In this document: one piece after another, positions 37,402 to 43,950 of the stretch
Layout: each line of letters starts with the position of its first letter
Position numbering within the stretch: the stretch's first letter is position 1
Assembly (NCBI RefSeq): GCF_002251435.1
Contig: NZ_NPJI01000047.1
Location: 1-43,950, forward strand
DNA length: 43,950 nucleotides
Direction: 5' to 3'
Source: Prevotella sp. P2-180
GTDB taxonomy: Bacteria > Bacteroidota > Bacteroidia > Bacteroidales > Bacteroidaceae
Notes under the pieces: model-generated
What the model saw: only the letters and a program-made list of their open reading frames with translations
Told to the model about the DNA's origin: nothing
Databases searched by the model: none
Translations under genes and position numbers: made by a program

Positions 37402-37692
37402 ATGAGCATAGGCAAGTATCTCGTTGAGACTGGCAAGAAGCATCACCCACGTCAGCGACTCACTCCAGAGGAAAGCAAAGCCCTGAACTCTCTGACTGAG
37501 GCACGTACCGACTTGATAAAAGTCCGCAGTAAGTTGCACGATGCTTCACCCGAGGAAAAGCAGAAGATGTTCAGATCTCCAAAGTTCATGAAGTGGTGGA
37601 TTGAAGCCGTTGAACGACTCATCAAACACTGGTATAGCATTGAAGACAACCTTACTTCTCCTGTACTGACCAAAGTTCAAGAAGACGAATGA
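37402..37692 (+). CDS. Small helical protein, putative relaxosome accessory
   Basis: 96 aa, highly charged and helical, with a basic N-terminus (GKYLVETGKKHHPRQRLT) and a Trp-rich middle (FMKWWIEAVERLIKHWYS). No family recognised. Its stop overlaps the relaxase start by four bases (ATGA), which ties it to mobilization, in the place where MobA/MobC-type DNA-binding partners are found. The function is inferred from position. Confidence 0.65.
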   Translation: MSIGKYLVETGKKHHPRQRLTPEESKALNSLTEARTDLIKVRSKLHDASPEEKQKMFRSPKFMKWWIEAVERLIKHWYSIEDNLTSPVLTKVQEDE

Positions 37693-38927
37693 TTATACTC
37701 GCAAGACCAGTAGCCTATGGCGGCAATGCCGCAAGGTACGCAATGGAGAAGGAGGATGCAACCGTGGTCAAGGTGAACCACATGCCTGACTATCTCGATG
37801 CCACCGAAATCTGGTATCGGATGAAGCATCACTGCCAGTTGCATCAACAGGACAGGACTGTTGGGCGAAAGTTGGAACGCTTCATGACCACGTTTGTACT
37901 CTCCCCATCCAAGGAAGAGTCAGAGAACTATACCTTGGATGACTGGGCAAACCTCGCTGATGAAGGATTGGAAGCTTTGGATTCAGTCGGACTTTTACCC
38001 AAAGGCTTTAAGGAGAAGGTCAAGACCAATTTCCGCAATTCTATGAGTGTTGCTGCCTTGCATCGGGATTCCAAGTCTGGAACCCTTCACCTGCATCTTG
38101 ACTGTTGCCGTGTGGATAATGACGGCAAGACCAACGATGTTCACGATGTTCACATCAGAGCAATAAGGGCTGCGGAAATTATCAACGCAAGGCATGGTTG
38201 GGAGCAACCTCAGGAGGTTCGTGAAATGCGCCAACAAGATATAGCGGAGTTTTGCGAATATACCCTTCAGAAGATGGATAGTTTCGACATTGACCGTTAC
38301 TTTGATATGCTTCGCATGAGAGGCTATGAGGTCAATCCAAGGTATGACACTACTAACTGCAAACTTGTGGGCTACACCATCGGCAAGAATGCCTCAGTGT
38401 TCAAGGCTTCTGCCATCGGTCGAAAGTTCATGGTATCACAGCTTGAAGCCACATGGAAGAAGATGCATCCTAAGCCTACTCAGGTCAAGATGCGACCTGC
38501 TTCACCTTCCGTTTCACCGGCTCGCCCTGCTCGCCCTGTTGCTCAGACAACGAAACCTACCCAGTCCAATTCTAAGCCATTGCCAGTTGCTACCAAGACT
38601 GCCTTCAATGTCAATGTTAGCGGTGAAATGAAGAGAATCTATATTCCGAACACGGTCAAGGACATCTTCCTCAATGAGGTTCAGGTTCCTGATTCTGATA
38701 TGACTGCATCAAGAGAGGACATTTCTCATGTAGGTATGCTTCTCTTCCTTGATATGATTGATGCAGCAACAACCGTGTCCGAATCTTGTGGCGGTGGTGG
38801 TTCTGCTCCTTCCTCTGGTTGGGGTAAGGATGATGACGAAGACGAGCGTGAGCGGGCTCGCCGTTGCCTCCAGATGGCTCATGCCATGTGCAAGCCACCG
38901 CAGAAAAGACGTTCATTCCACCGTTAG
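37689..38927 (+). CDS. Relaxase / mobilization nuclease (MobB-like)
   Basis: 412 aa. The N-terminus MIILARPVAYGGNAARYAME fits the Bacteroidetes relaxase/mobilization nuclease group. The metal-binding motif with three His is at 125-136 (LHRDSKSGTLHLHLD), giving His125, His134 and His136. The nucleophile is probably one of the N-terminal Tyr (Tyr10 or Tyr17). Residues about 275-315 are a Pro/Ala/Lys-rich linker. The C-terminus is low-complexity (GGGGSAPSSGWGKDDDEDE) and ends basic. It nicks an oriT to start conjugative transfer by a helper element. No oriT could be identified by eye. Confidence 0.85.
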   Translation: MIILARPVAYGGNAARYAMEKEDATVVKVNHMPDYLDATEIWYRMKHHCQLHQQDRTVGRKLERFMTTFVLSPSKEESENYTLDDWANLADEGLEALDSVGLLPKGFKEKVKTNFRNSMSVAALHRDSKSGTLHLHLDCCRVDNDGKTNDVHDVHIRAIRAAEIINARHGWEQPQEVREMRQQDIAEFCEYTLQKMDSFDIDRYFDMLRMRGYEVNPRYDTTNCKLVGYTIGKNASVFKASAIGRKFMVSQLEATWKKMHPKPTQVKMRPASPSVSPARPARPVAQTTKPTQSNSKPLPVATKTAFNVNVSGEMKRIYIPNTVKDIFLNEVQVPDSDMTASREDISHVGMLLFLDMIDAATTVSESCGGGGSAPSSGWGKDDDEDERERARRCLQMAHAMCKPPQKRRSFHR

Positions 38928-38944
38928 ACAAATCCTACATATCA

Positions 38945-39562
38945 ATGAGAAGAACAAAACATGTAGAAGAACTCATCGAAGATGACGAGCAGAAGCCTGA
39001 CTTCGATGACATGATGAACGAAGTCCAGGAAGAGATTGAAGAGCATGATGCCGAGGATGCTGTTGTCAGTCGTGCGCCTGAACTCAGGCAGTTGAGTGAG
39101 AACATTGACAAAGCGACCAACACTTGGATCAATGCAACTCTTCAACTGGAGTCTGCCATCCGTAAGTACAATTCAGCTCAGACTGCTCTTGGCAATGCCG
39201 TTGACACTATCAGTGGTAAGGTTGACACCATCAATACCCACATTGACAATGTTCTGAAGGATGCCCCAACCAAGTTGAAGGTTTCAGTCAGAGTCGATGA
39301 TGTTGACTGGAAGAAGATTCAGAACATGTTCGACAAACAACATGAATGGATGACCACTCAGATGCAGAAGCATATCCGTGAGGTCAATCAAATGTTTTAT
39401 GAAGAACGTAGAAGGGTTCAGGAAAGGTACAAGGAGTACGACGGAACCTACCTCGGACGCTATGTGCAGTATTTCTTCTGGTTCTTCTTTGTCCTTGGAC
39501 TCGTTATTTTCGGCTTGGCTATCTTCCTGATGCTCGACAGTCACTACCACTGGACGAAGTAA
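38945..39562 (+). CDS. Coiled-coil membrane protein of the mobilization operon
   Basis: 205 aa from MRRTKHVEEL. The N-terminus is acidic (EDDEQKPDFDDMMNEVQEEI). A long coiled coil spans about 50-165, with KVDTINTHIDNVLKDAPTKL in the middle. One membrane helix lies near the C-terminus (FFWFFFVLGLVIFGLAIFL). The topology suggests a cytoplasmic coiled coil anchored in the membrane, perhaps linking the relaxase to a coupling protein. It starts 17 bp after the relaxase stop and shares its terminator. Confidence 0.7.
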   Translation: MRRTKHVEELIEDDEQKPDFDDMMNEVQEEIEEHDAEDAVVSRAPELRQLSENIDKATNTWINATLQLESAIRKYNSAQTALGNAVDTISGKVDTINTHIDNVLKDAPTKLKVSVRVDDVDWKKIQNMFDKQHEWMTTQMQKHIREVNQMFYEERRRVQERYKEYDGTYLGRYVQYFFWFFFVLGLVIFGLAIFLMLDSHYHWTK

Positions 39563-39584
39563 TCTAATGTTTATACCCTCCAAA

Positions 39585-39631
39585 ATCCCTACGAAACTTG
39601 GCATAGTCTAAGTTTGTAGGGATATTTTTTT
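39585..39631 (+). terminator. Terminator of the mobilization operon
   Basis: ATCCCTAC and AAACTT (39585-39599) pair with AAGTTT and GTAGGGAT (39610-39623), followed by an 8-T run. It lies 22 bp after the last stop codon. Confidence 0.8.
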
Positions 39632-39672
39632 TCTTGAAAACGTCATTTTCTTGAAAATGTGCACTATTGCCC

Positions 39673-39704
39673 GTTGTGGGAGCCAGATAGCATGAGTAAC
39701 TTTG
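39673..39704 (+). promoter_or_regulatory. Promoter of a short unassigned transcript
   Basis: GTTG (39673-39676), a 20-bp spacer and TAACTTTG (39697-39704). Full -7 match. No plus-strand gene follows; a terminator-like hairpin lies 80 bp downstream. Confidence 0.5.
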
Positions 39705-39709
39705 CACCG

Positions 39710-39792
39710 TCAAAATAAACGAGTGTAAACCTAATTGTTATAAAGTAAGCATTCCGTAAACCACGTATAGATGGTTATGGAATACTTTTTAT
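39710..39792 (+). ncRNA. Candidate small RNA of about 80 nt
   Basis: Defined by the promoter at 39673-39704 and a hairpin at 39747-39787: AAG, ATTCC and AACC pair with GGTT, GGAAT and CTT around a 10-nt loop, then TTTTT. No coding frame longer than a few codons exists between them. Alternatives: the promoter of a gene lost when the element inserted, or a remnant of its end. Confidence 0.35.
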
Positions 39793-39830
39793 ATAGTCCG
39801 CTAAATGGGAATTTACAATTCTGATATACT

Positions 39831-40580
39831 TCAGATGTAGGTTGCCGTTTCTAAAGCAATATAAAGTTTGTTTAAACTATGGTTGGCATTGTTCAAGCCT
39901 TTGGCTTCATATCCATTTGTATCCAAAATGTCACCTGTTTCAAAAAAAGCATACAACTTCAAATTGTAGAAGTCGCACACAGATTGAACTCCAGCCAATT
40001 CCATTTCTACAGCGATGCACCCTTCTTCCATACGTTTGCGTACAAGTCCTTTTGTTTCTCTGATCATCGAATCTGTCGTCCATATTTTACCTGTAATATA
40101 TGGTACAGATAATTTGTCGAAAATTATGGAAAGTTCCTTGCTTGCGGCTATATCAATATAGTCGGATGGTGCTGCAAAATAATATGAACACCCGTCCCCT
40201 CTGTAACTTTGTGTCGGTATGATAAATCTACCTTGTGTGGTTGTACGGTCAAGACTGCCACAGGAACCGAACATAATGAACTTTGATGCTCCAGTTAGCC
40301 AGCTTGCAAGATGACATTGAGAGGATGCTACTGCTGAACCTATTCCTGACAGGTAGAAAGTTATCGTAACTCCTTTATAAGTTGTTTTATAGATATGCGT
40401 ATCGCCATTGCAAGCCGGCATAGTTGCAATAATTTCAGATTCGTAGGAATCAAGTAAATGCCGATGAATCTCCTTCGAGAATATTATCAGGCATATATCT
40501 GCAAAATCTCCACGTCTGCCGTAGAAATCAAACAGATTGATCATTGGTTCAGTTTCAATATCATAACTATCAGTAATCAT
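39831..40580 (-). CDS. Nucleoside phosphorylase (PNP/UDP superfamily)
   Basis: 249 aa, single-domain and of family length. Motifs are FYLSGIGSAVASS, FIMFGSCGSLDRTTTQGRFI and the nucleoside-binding loop CIAVEMELAGVQSV. A short acid segment, ETGDILDTNGYE, carries the catalytic Asp. The family cleaves nucleosides with phosphate, although some relatives are ATP nucleosidases in defence. It is the second gene of a leftward pair after a lincosamide-type nucleotidyltransferase (11-bp gap). AT-rich codon use sets it apart from the ribosomal block. Its substrate is not determinable from sequence. Confidence 0.8.
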   Translation of the reverse strand: MITDSYDIETEPMINLFDFYGRRGDFADICLIIFSKEIHRHLLDSYESEIIATMPACNGDTHIYKTTYKGVTITFYLSGIGSAVASSQCHLASWLTGASKFIMFGSCGSLDRTTTQGRFIIPTQSYRGDGCSYYFAAPSDYIDIAASKELSIIFDKLSVPYITGKIWTTDSMIRETKGLVRKRMEEGCIAVEMELAGVQSVCDFYNLKLYAFFETGDILDTNGYEAKGLNNANHSLNKLYIALETATYI

Positions 40581-40591
40581 AGCATATTGAA

Positions 40592-41092
40592 TCAGATGTG
40601 AGTTTTATATTGCTCCGGTATCTCAAGATTGAAAGTTCTGCATAATAACAGGACGTCGTGGACATCATTTTCATCGTATTCATATCCAAGATGGAACTGT
40701 ACCTGTGCCTCCGGGTTTATGCATGTTACCTCAATATTCCCGATATTTCCTTTACCTGAGAAAGTTTCGCTTGGGAAAGTGTATCCGTCATATAGAATTC
40801 CATCTTCGACATATTCGAAACAATGCAGATCGATTATTCTTCCGTTGTCATCTTTCCAGACAGTATGGCTATCGGTCGTATAGTCCATTACAACTTCTCT
40901 GTATCCCTTCCAGGTAATCACGGATATGGCCTTACCATAGTCTTTCTTCTCTACGAACAGATCGATGTCGTTATGTATTCTTGTTTCTCTGCCTATAAGT
41001 GCATCGACACCCCAACCGCCGTCCAGAAACACCTTTACAGATGCTTCAGACAGCATTTCAAGAATCTCACATGCATCAAAATAAGTGACCAT
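40592..41092 (-). CDS. Lincosamide nucleotidyltransferase-like protein
   Basis: 166 aa. The Pol-beta-type nucleotidyltransferase core is FLDGGWGVDALIGRETRIHNDIDLFV, with the metal acids in DIDLF. A second acid lies in GRIIDLHCFE. The C-terminal INPEAQVQFHLGYEYDENDVHD matches Lnu(A)-type enzymes, which transfer an adenylyl group to lincomycin or clindamycin. Length fits this family (about 160 aa). Sequence similarity is partial, so the substrate could be another small molecule. It opens the operon with the phosphorylase. Promoter -7 element at 41128-41121. Confidence 0.75.
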   Translation of the reverse strand: MVTYFDACEILEMLSEASVKVFLDGGWGVDALIGRETRIHNDIDLFVEKKDYGKAISVITWKGYREVVMDYTTDSHTVWKDDNGRIIDLHCFEYVEDGILYDGYTFPSETFSGKGNIGNIEVTCINPEAQVQFHLGYEYDENDVHDVLLLCRTFNLEIPEQYKTHI

Positions 41093-41120
41093 AAAATTGC
41101 AATTAAAATAAACTTTGGTG

Positions 41121-41128
41121 CAAAGTTA
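41121..41128 (-). promoter_or_regulatory. Putative -7 element of the nucleotidyltransferase-phosphorylase operon
   Basis: TAACTTTG on the minus strand, 29 bp upstream of the start codon at 41092. The -33 element is weak. Confidence 0.45.
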
Positions 41129-41159
41129 ATAAAATTCCGTGAGACTAAAGAGACTTATA

Positions 41160-41690
41160 CGTAGAAAGTTAAACATACAACTGTATTTTCGCAGAAAATA
41201 CTATAAAATGCCACCTGAAAAGCCCACTTTTCGTGCACATTTTTCCAACTAAAGCCATTTTTTCAACCTGATTGCTGAAACGACAATAAGGTTCACAATA
41301 CCTGATTTTGCACCTTCAGGAACGCAGCACAAAATGATAGAAAATGAAAATTTCCGTTCATTTCCGTGTTAAGATATGTTAAGCAGATGTTTTCATTTTG
41401 GGGTTTTTGAAATTTTTGTTTCCAGTTTGTTTCTTTTGGTACTTTTTGCTTTTTGGGAGTGTTGATATTCAGCACTTTACAATTCGGAAGCAGATTCTCA
41501 AGAAGAAGATCACCCTATGTCAGCCTAATCAAACTATAATCGCAGAATTTATAAGTTAAACTTACATAAATAATTGTGTTACAGTATATTCAAAGTATTT
41601 TCCTTTCATTTCTTTTGGCTTTCTTGTTTTGATTTGGCAACCATATAGTTTGACTGTTGCTGTGACTATTCCGTGACTCGTTTTCAAGAA
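41160..41690. other. AT-rich gene-free stretch before the integrase scar
   Basis: About 530 bp, AT-rich, with homopolymer T and A runs and no frame with protein-like composition. It contains short inverted pieces such as GAAAATGAAAATTT facing CATTTTGGGG. Near the right end the sequence GTTGCTGTGACTATTCC followed by GTGACTC resembles what I recall upstream of tyrosine-integrase genes in Bacteroidetes elements. Probably decayed mobile-element DNA. Confidence 0.4.
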
Positions 41691-41732
41691 GATTTCGTAA
41701 CTTTGCAGGCAGATATATTAAAGAAACACGAT

Positions 41733-41827
41733 ATGAAAGCGAAAAAGAAGAAACACAGATTTACGGCAACATCGTTGACAAAAAGAAACGAGAAGCAGTG
41801 GATATGATACCCGATTTCATGCAGTAA
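41733..41827 (+). pseudogene. Deletion scar of a tyrosine integrase gene
   Basis: After a -7-like TAACTTTG (41698-41705), an ATG at 41733 begins MKAKKKKHR, as integrase genes often do. A different frame then reads ETQIYGNIVDKKKREAV and on to DMIPDFMQ with a stop at 41825-41827. That is the C-terminal end of a tyrosine recombinase, with the nucleophile Tyr in TQIYG. Start and end are joined with a change of frame; the roughly 1.1 kb between them is missing. AAGAAACAC occurs at 41721-41729 and 41748-41756, a possible deletion substrate. The gene cannot make an active enzyme. Confidence 0.6.
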
Positions 41828-41893
41828 AGCAGATTTTTGTATAAAAAAGCATAAATACAGACAGACTTTTACTTTTAAGTGAAATGTTCTTCG

Positions 41894-41901
41894 TATCTTT
41901 G
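41894..41901 (+). promoter_or_regulatory. Putative -7 element of the toxin-antitoxin operon
   Basis: TATCTTTG, a perfect TAnnTTTG, 22 bp upstream of the toxin start at 41924. The -33 region (TACT) is weak, as expected for a repressed or weak promoter. Confidence 0.5.
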
Positions 41902-41923
41902 CATCGACAAAACATGATACTAT

Positions 41924-42394
41924 ATGAGTGAAGCCGAATTGAAATTGGTTACAGATGCGAAAAACTGTACCATGTACACAATACAATTCCTATCAGATGA
42001 TGATAGCGAATTTGAAAAGTTCTACGCCAAATTCAGAAATGAGTTGGAGTATAATGAGGATTTTGAGCGTCTTCTGAATATACTTGGACGTATTGCTGAT
42101 TTTGGTGCTTTGGAACGTTTCTTCCGTCCAGAAGGCAAGATGAACGATAGGGTTTGTGCCTTGCCTGTATTGAAGTCCAAACTTCGTCTTTATTGCTTAC
42201 GGTTGTCTGACAAAATACTCATCCTTGGCAATGGAGGAGTTAAGAAAACTAGAACATATGATGAAGACGATACCCTCAAAGGATATGTCATCACACTCCA
42301 GAACTTTGACAGGTTAATGAGAGCTGGTGTAAAAGATGGCACGATTTCGGTAACAGAAAACATAATTGAAACTGATAAAACATTTGACTTATGA
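41924..42394 (+). CDS. RelE/HigB-like toxin of a toxin-antitoxin pair
   Basis: 156 aa. The core is beta-rich with KLRLYCLRLSDKILILGNGG and VKKTRTYDED, a pattern of the RelE/HigB (gp49-like) fold, preceded by ADFGALERFFRPEGKM. The first about 20 and last about 40 residues are extensions. mRNA cleavage on the ribosome is the usual activity; catalytic residues are not certain here. It is followed by an overlapping XRE antitoxin gene (ATGA), the higBA order with toxin first. Confidence 0.7.
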   Translation: MSEAELKLVTDAKNCTMYTIQFLSDDDSEFEKFYAKFRNELEYNEDFERLLNILGRIADFGALERFFRPEGKMNDRVCALPVLKSKLRLYCLRLSDKILILGNGGVKKTRTYDEDDTLKGYVITLQNFDRLMRAGVKDGTISVTENIIETDKTFDL

Positions 42395-42663
42395 AGCGGA
42401 TTAATACATCATTTGACGAAATGTTGGCAAACACCTCTCCTGCCATACAGCAGGAGGTGGCAATGGAATTTGCCGTTTCAAACCGAATTTATGAGTTGAT
42501 GACACAACGCGGTTTGACCAAACTACAGTTTGCTCAGGCTCTTGGCAAGAAACCGAGTGAAGTGACAAAATGGTTAAGCGGTCAACACAACTTCACACTA
42601 AGAACAATCTCGATGCTTTCCACTTTCTTTGGTCAGCCTCTCATCCATATTCATGAAAAGTGA
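42391..42663 (+). CDS. XRE-type helix-turn-helix antitoxin (HigA-like)
   Basis: 90 aa. The HTH spans about 30-80: RIYELMTQRGLTKLQFAQAL, GKKPSEVTKWLSGQHNFTLR and TISMLSTFFGQPL. It starts within the toxin stop codon, so translation is coupled. It likely binds the toxin and represses the operon from an operator near 41894-41923. The N-terminal 28 residues probably contact the toxin. Confidence 0.8.
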   Translation: MKRINTSFDEMLANTSPAIQQEVAMEFAVSNRIYELMTQRGLTKLQFAQALGKKPSEVTKWLSGQHNFTLRTISMLSTFFGQPLIHIHEK

Positions 42664-42720
42664 TTATATTCAAGATGGGGACTGGTGAACTCAATACATA
42701 AAAGATAAACAAATGATATT

Positions 42721-43554
42721 ATGAAGACTATCAAATTATTTTTTTCTACATTGCTTGTCGTTATCATTTCTGCTATCGGAATGGCATCATGCAATGACGA
42801 TGATGAACTCAAAGACAAGGTGGTCGTGATTACTATATCTGTTTCAGAGAACACAGACATCATGTATTCGTTATTTGATGACAACAAGGAGAATCCCGTT
42901 GAGTGTATGCTTGTCATGGAGGATGGCGTTGACCAGACCTGGCGAAAGAAGAGTTTCTCTGAGATAGAAGGATTTACGTATGAGAAAGGGCATAGGTATA
43001 AGCTGAGGGCAAAGAAGACCATACTAGCCAATCCCCCTGCAGATGGTTCGGCATGGATGTATGAACTTGTAGAGGTGTTGGAAGATAAGGAAATTATAGG
43101 TCCAGAACTTCCTGTAGAAGCCACAATCAAGTCAGAGGCAGACATTGTCTATGAGGAGCAGTGCCCTATAGAGAAGTATTCCGTGTCCTCGCCTATATTT
43201 GTGGATGGCAACGGAACAATATACAATTCTGAGGGAAATGAAAGACCATCCTACAAGAACTGCCGCATCTATCTGAATAATACTTTAGACCCAACAGTCC
43301 CTGATTGGGTGAAGCTCAATAGTACAACGTATATGGCTAGATATGCCTACGTTATCTCTCCTCTTTCTGACAAGATACGTCTTGTGGTGGCATCTGGCGG
43401 CGGTCCCATGCTGAAATATATCGTTACGGAAGACGATTTCCGCTTCGTGACTACCACGATGAATAATGGAGAACAACTGGCATACGTCCTTATTCTTGCC
43501 AATGCAAATAAGAAGGGCATCCAAAGATTAGAATTGACACTTGAGCGTAAGTAA
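42721..43554 (+). CDS. DUF4377 lipoprotein
   Basis: 277 aa. A signal peptide ends in the lipobox GMASC (lipidated Cys24), followed by Asp residues (NDDDE) typical of surface-exported Bacteroidetes lipoproteins. Residues about 75-125 match DUF4377 (GHRYKLRAKKTILANPPADG, SAWMYELVEVLED). The second half (about 140-277) is an additional beta-rich domain that I cannot name. Function unknown; probably exposed at the outer membrane. The stop overlaps a 45-aa frame by one base (TAATG). Confidence 0.7.
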   Translation: MKTIKLFFSTLLVVIISAIGMASCNDDDELKDKVVVITISVSENTDIMYSLFDDNKENPVECMLVMEDGVDQTWRKKSFSEIEGFTYEKGHRYKLRAKKTILANPPADGSAWMYELVEVLEDKEIIGPELPVEATIKSEADIVYEEQCPIEKYSVSSPIFVDGNGTIYNSEGNERPSYKNCRIYLNNTLDPTVPDWVKLNSTTYMARYAYVISPLSDKIRLVVASGGGPMLKYIVTEDDFRFVTTTMNNGEQLAYVLILANANKKGIQRLELTLERK

Positions 43555-43691
43555 TGAGAATCACGGGGACAGGTACCACTGGTTCGCTACAAATTAAAGA
43601 GTCGAACCAATTATTCTTGTATATCAACAGACAGCCTATTGTCGAATGGCTCAAGGAGCAATGGAATAAACTAAGACCGTTTAAAAGATAA
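43554..43691 (+). CDS. 45-aa basic peptide coupled to the lipoprotein gene
   Basis: The frame MRITGTGTTGSLQIKESNQL through EWLKEQWNKLRPFKR begins in the lipoprotein stop (TAATG), so it can be translated by termination-reinitiation. The C-terminus is amphipathic and basic. It could also be the broken end of a larger lost gene. No family recognised. Confidence 0.4.
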   Translation: MRITGTGTTGSLQIKESNQLFLYINRQPIVEWLKEQWNKLRPFKR

Positions 43692-43760
43692 GGGATAAAG
43701 TATTAGAAAAAGTTGAGTTAGCGTCTCATAATCATATTACTTTCATATGGTACAACAAAT

Positions 43761-43790
43761 TAAAAGAGACGGAATTTTCCGTCTCTTTTA
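43761..43790. terminator. Bidirectional terminator
   Basis: TAAAAGAGACGGAA (43761-43774) pairs perfectly with TTCCGTCTCTTTTA (43777-43790), with T-runs at both ends. It can end the lipoprotein operon and the leftward gene at the window edge. Confidence 0.8.
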
Positions 43791-43791
43791 A

Positions 43792-43950
43792 TTATTTGAT
43801 ACGCCCTTCTTTTCTGAGAAGATTGATAAATTTATTCCAACCTTCAGAACGCTTATCTGCATTTTGTTTTGTCTTTTCTAAATTCCAATAATTCGGATAA
43901 TTATCGTTGAGATAGTATTTGCCATCCTTGTCACAGAATAAGACCAAATC
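43792..43950 (-). CDS. C-terminal part of an unknown leftward gene, cut by the window edge
   Basis: 53 codons in frame up to the last base, ending in SEGWNKFINLLRKEGRIK. It reads DLVLFCDKDGKYYLNDNYPN at the left of the visible part. The composition looks like real protein and a terminator follows at 43761-43790. The family cannot be called from this fragment. Confidence 0.5.
   Translation of the reverse strand, partial: DLVLFCDKDGKYYLNDNYPNYWNLEKTKQNADKRSEGWNKFINLLRKEGRIK

Noticed and set aside
41684..41986. 100-codon minus-strand frame over the integrase scar and TA promoter
   Set aside because: Phe/Cys-rich composition is typical of the complement of AT-rich DNA, and it overlaps better explained features.

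Overview
The window looks like a chromosomal segment of a Bacteroidales bacterium, most likely Prevotella or a close relative. The evidence is the Bacteroidetes-type promoters (TTTG, about 20 bp, TAnnTTTG), the lack of Shine-Dalgarno sites, the zinc-free forms of bL36, uS14 and uS4, a VirE/DUF3987 protein, DUF5675 and DUF4377 proteins, and xylan-type GH43 enzymes. The genus is an inference. No rRNA, tRNA or CRISPR array was seen.

Layout. 1-1.1 kb: an HU-like DNA-binding protein behind a strong promoter and a leader with four exact-period 21-bp repeats. 1.2-4.8 kb: a leftward run of small unknown proteins (membrane, KOW-like and zinc-ribbon types), a 469-aa unknown protein and a STAND/AAA-type ATPase. 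A pair of near-perfect palindromes sits upstream of one promoter. 4.86-5.18 kb: two palindromic repeat elements; a third, nearly identical copy lies at 34.03 kb. 5.2-9.6 kb: two secreted hemicellulases, a GH43 enzyme and a CE6-GH43 fusion. 9.8-10.9 kb: a QueD/PTPS homologue with a zinc ribbon but without the usual catalytic Cys, and a small unknown protein.

10.9-29.3 kb: the str-S10-spc-alpha ribosomal supercluster on the minus strand. It runs from rpsL to rplQ and includes fusA, secY, map, infA and rpoA; tuf and adk are absent. 29.5-33.5 kb: a glutaredoxin-like protein with a Cys-rich AraC regulator, a methyltransferase with a strongly structured 5' leader, and ResB/CcsA cytochrome c maturation genes fired from a divergent promoter region.

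33.5-43.7 kb is accessory DNA. It holds a leftward VirE/DUF3987 replication-type cassette ending in four GGTAACC repeats, and a three-gene mobilization operon (helical protein, relaxase, coiled-coil membrane protein). A short promoter-terminator unit follows, then a two-gene operon of a lincosamide-type nucleotidyltransferase and a nucleoside phosphorylase. Beyond these lie the scar of a deleted tyrosine integrase, a HigBA-like toxin-antitoxin pair, and a DUF4377 lipoprotein translationally coupled to a 45-aa peptide. The relaxase at one side and the integrase scar at the other suggest an integrated mobilizable element that lost its integrase, with the nucleotidyltransferase-phosphorylase pair as cargo.

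The observations most worth following are the methyltransferase leader RNA, the nucleotidyltransferase-phosphorylase pair, the integrase scar, the non-canonical QueD, and the 21-bp leader repeats.
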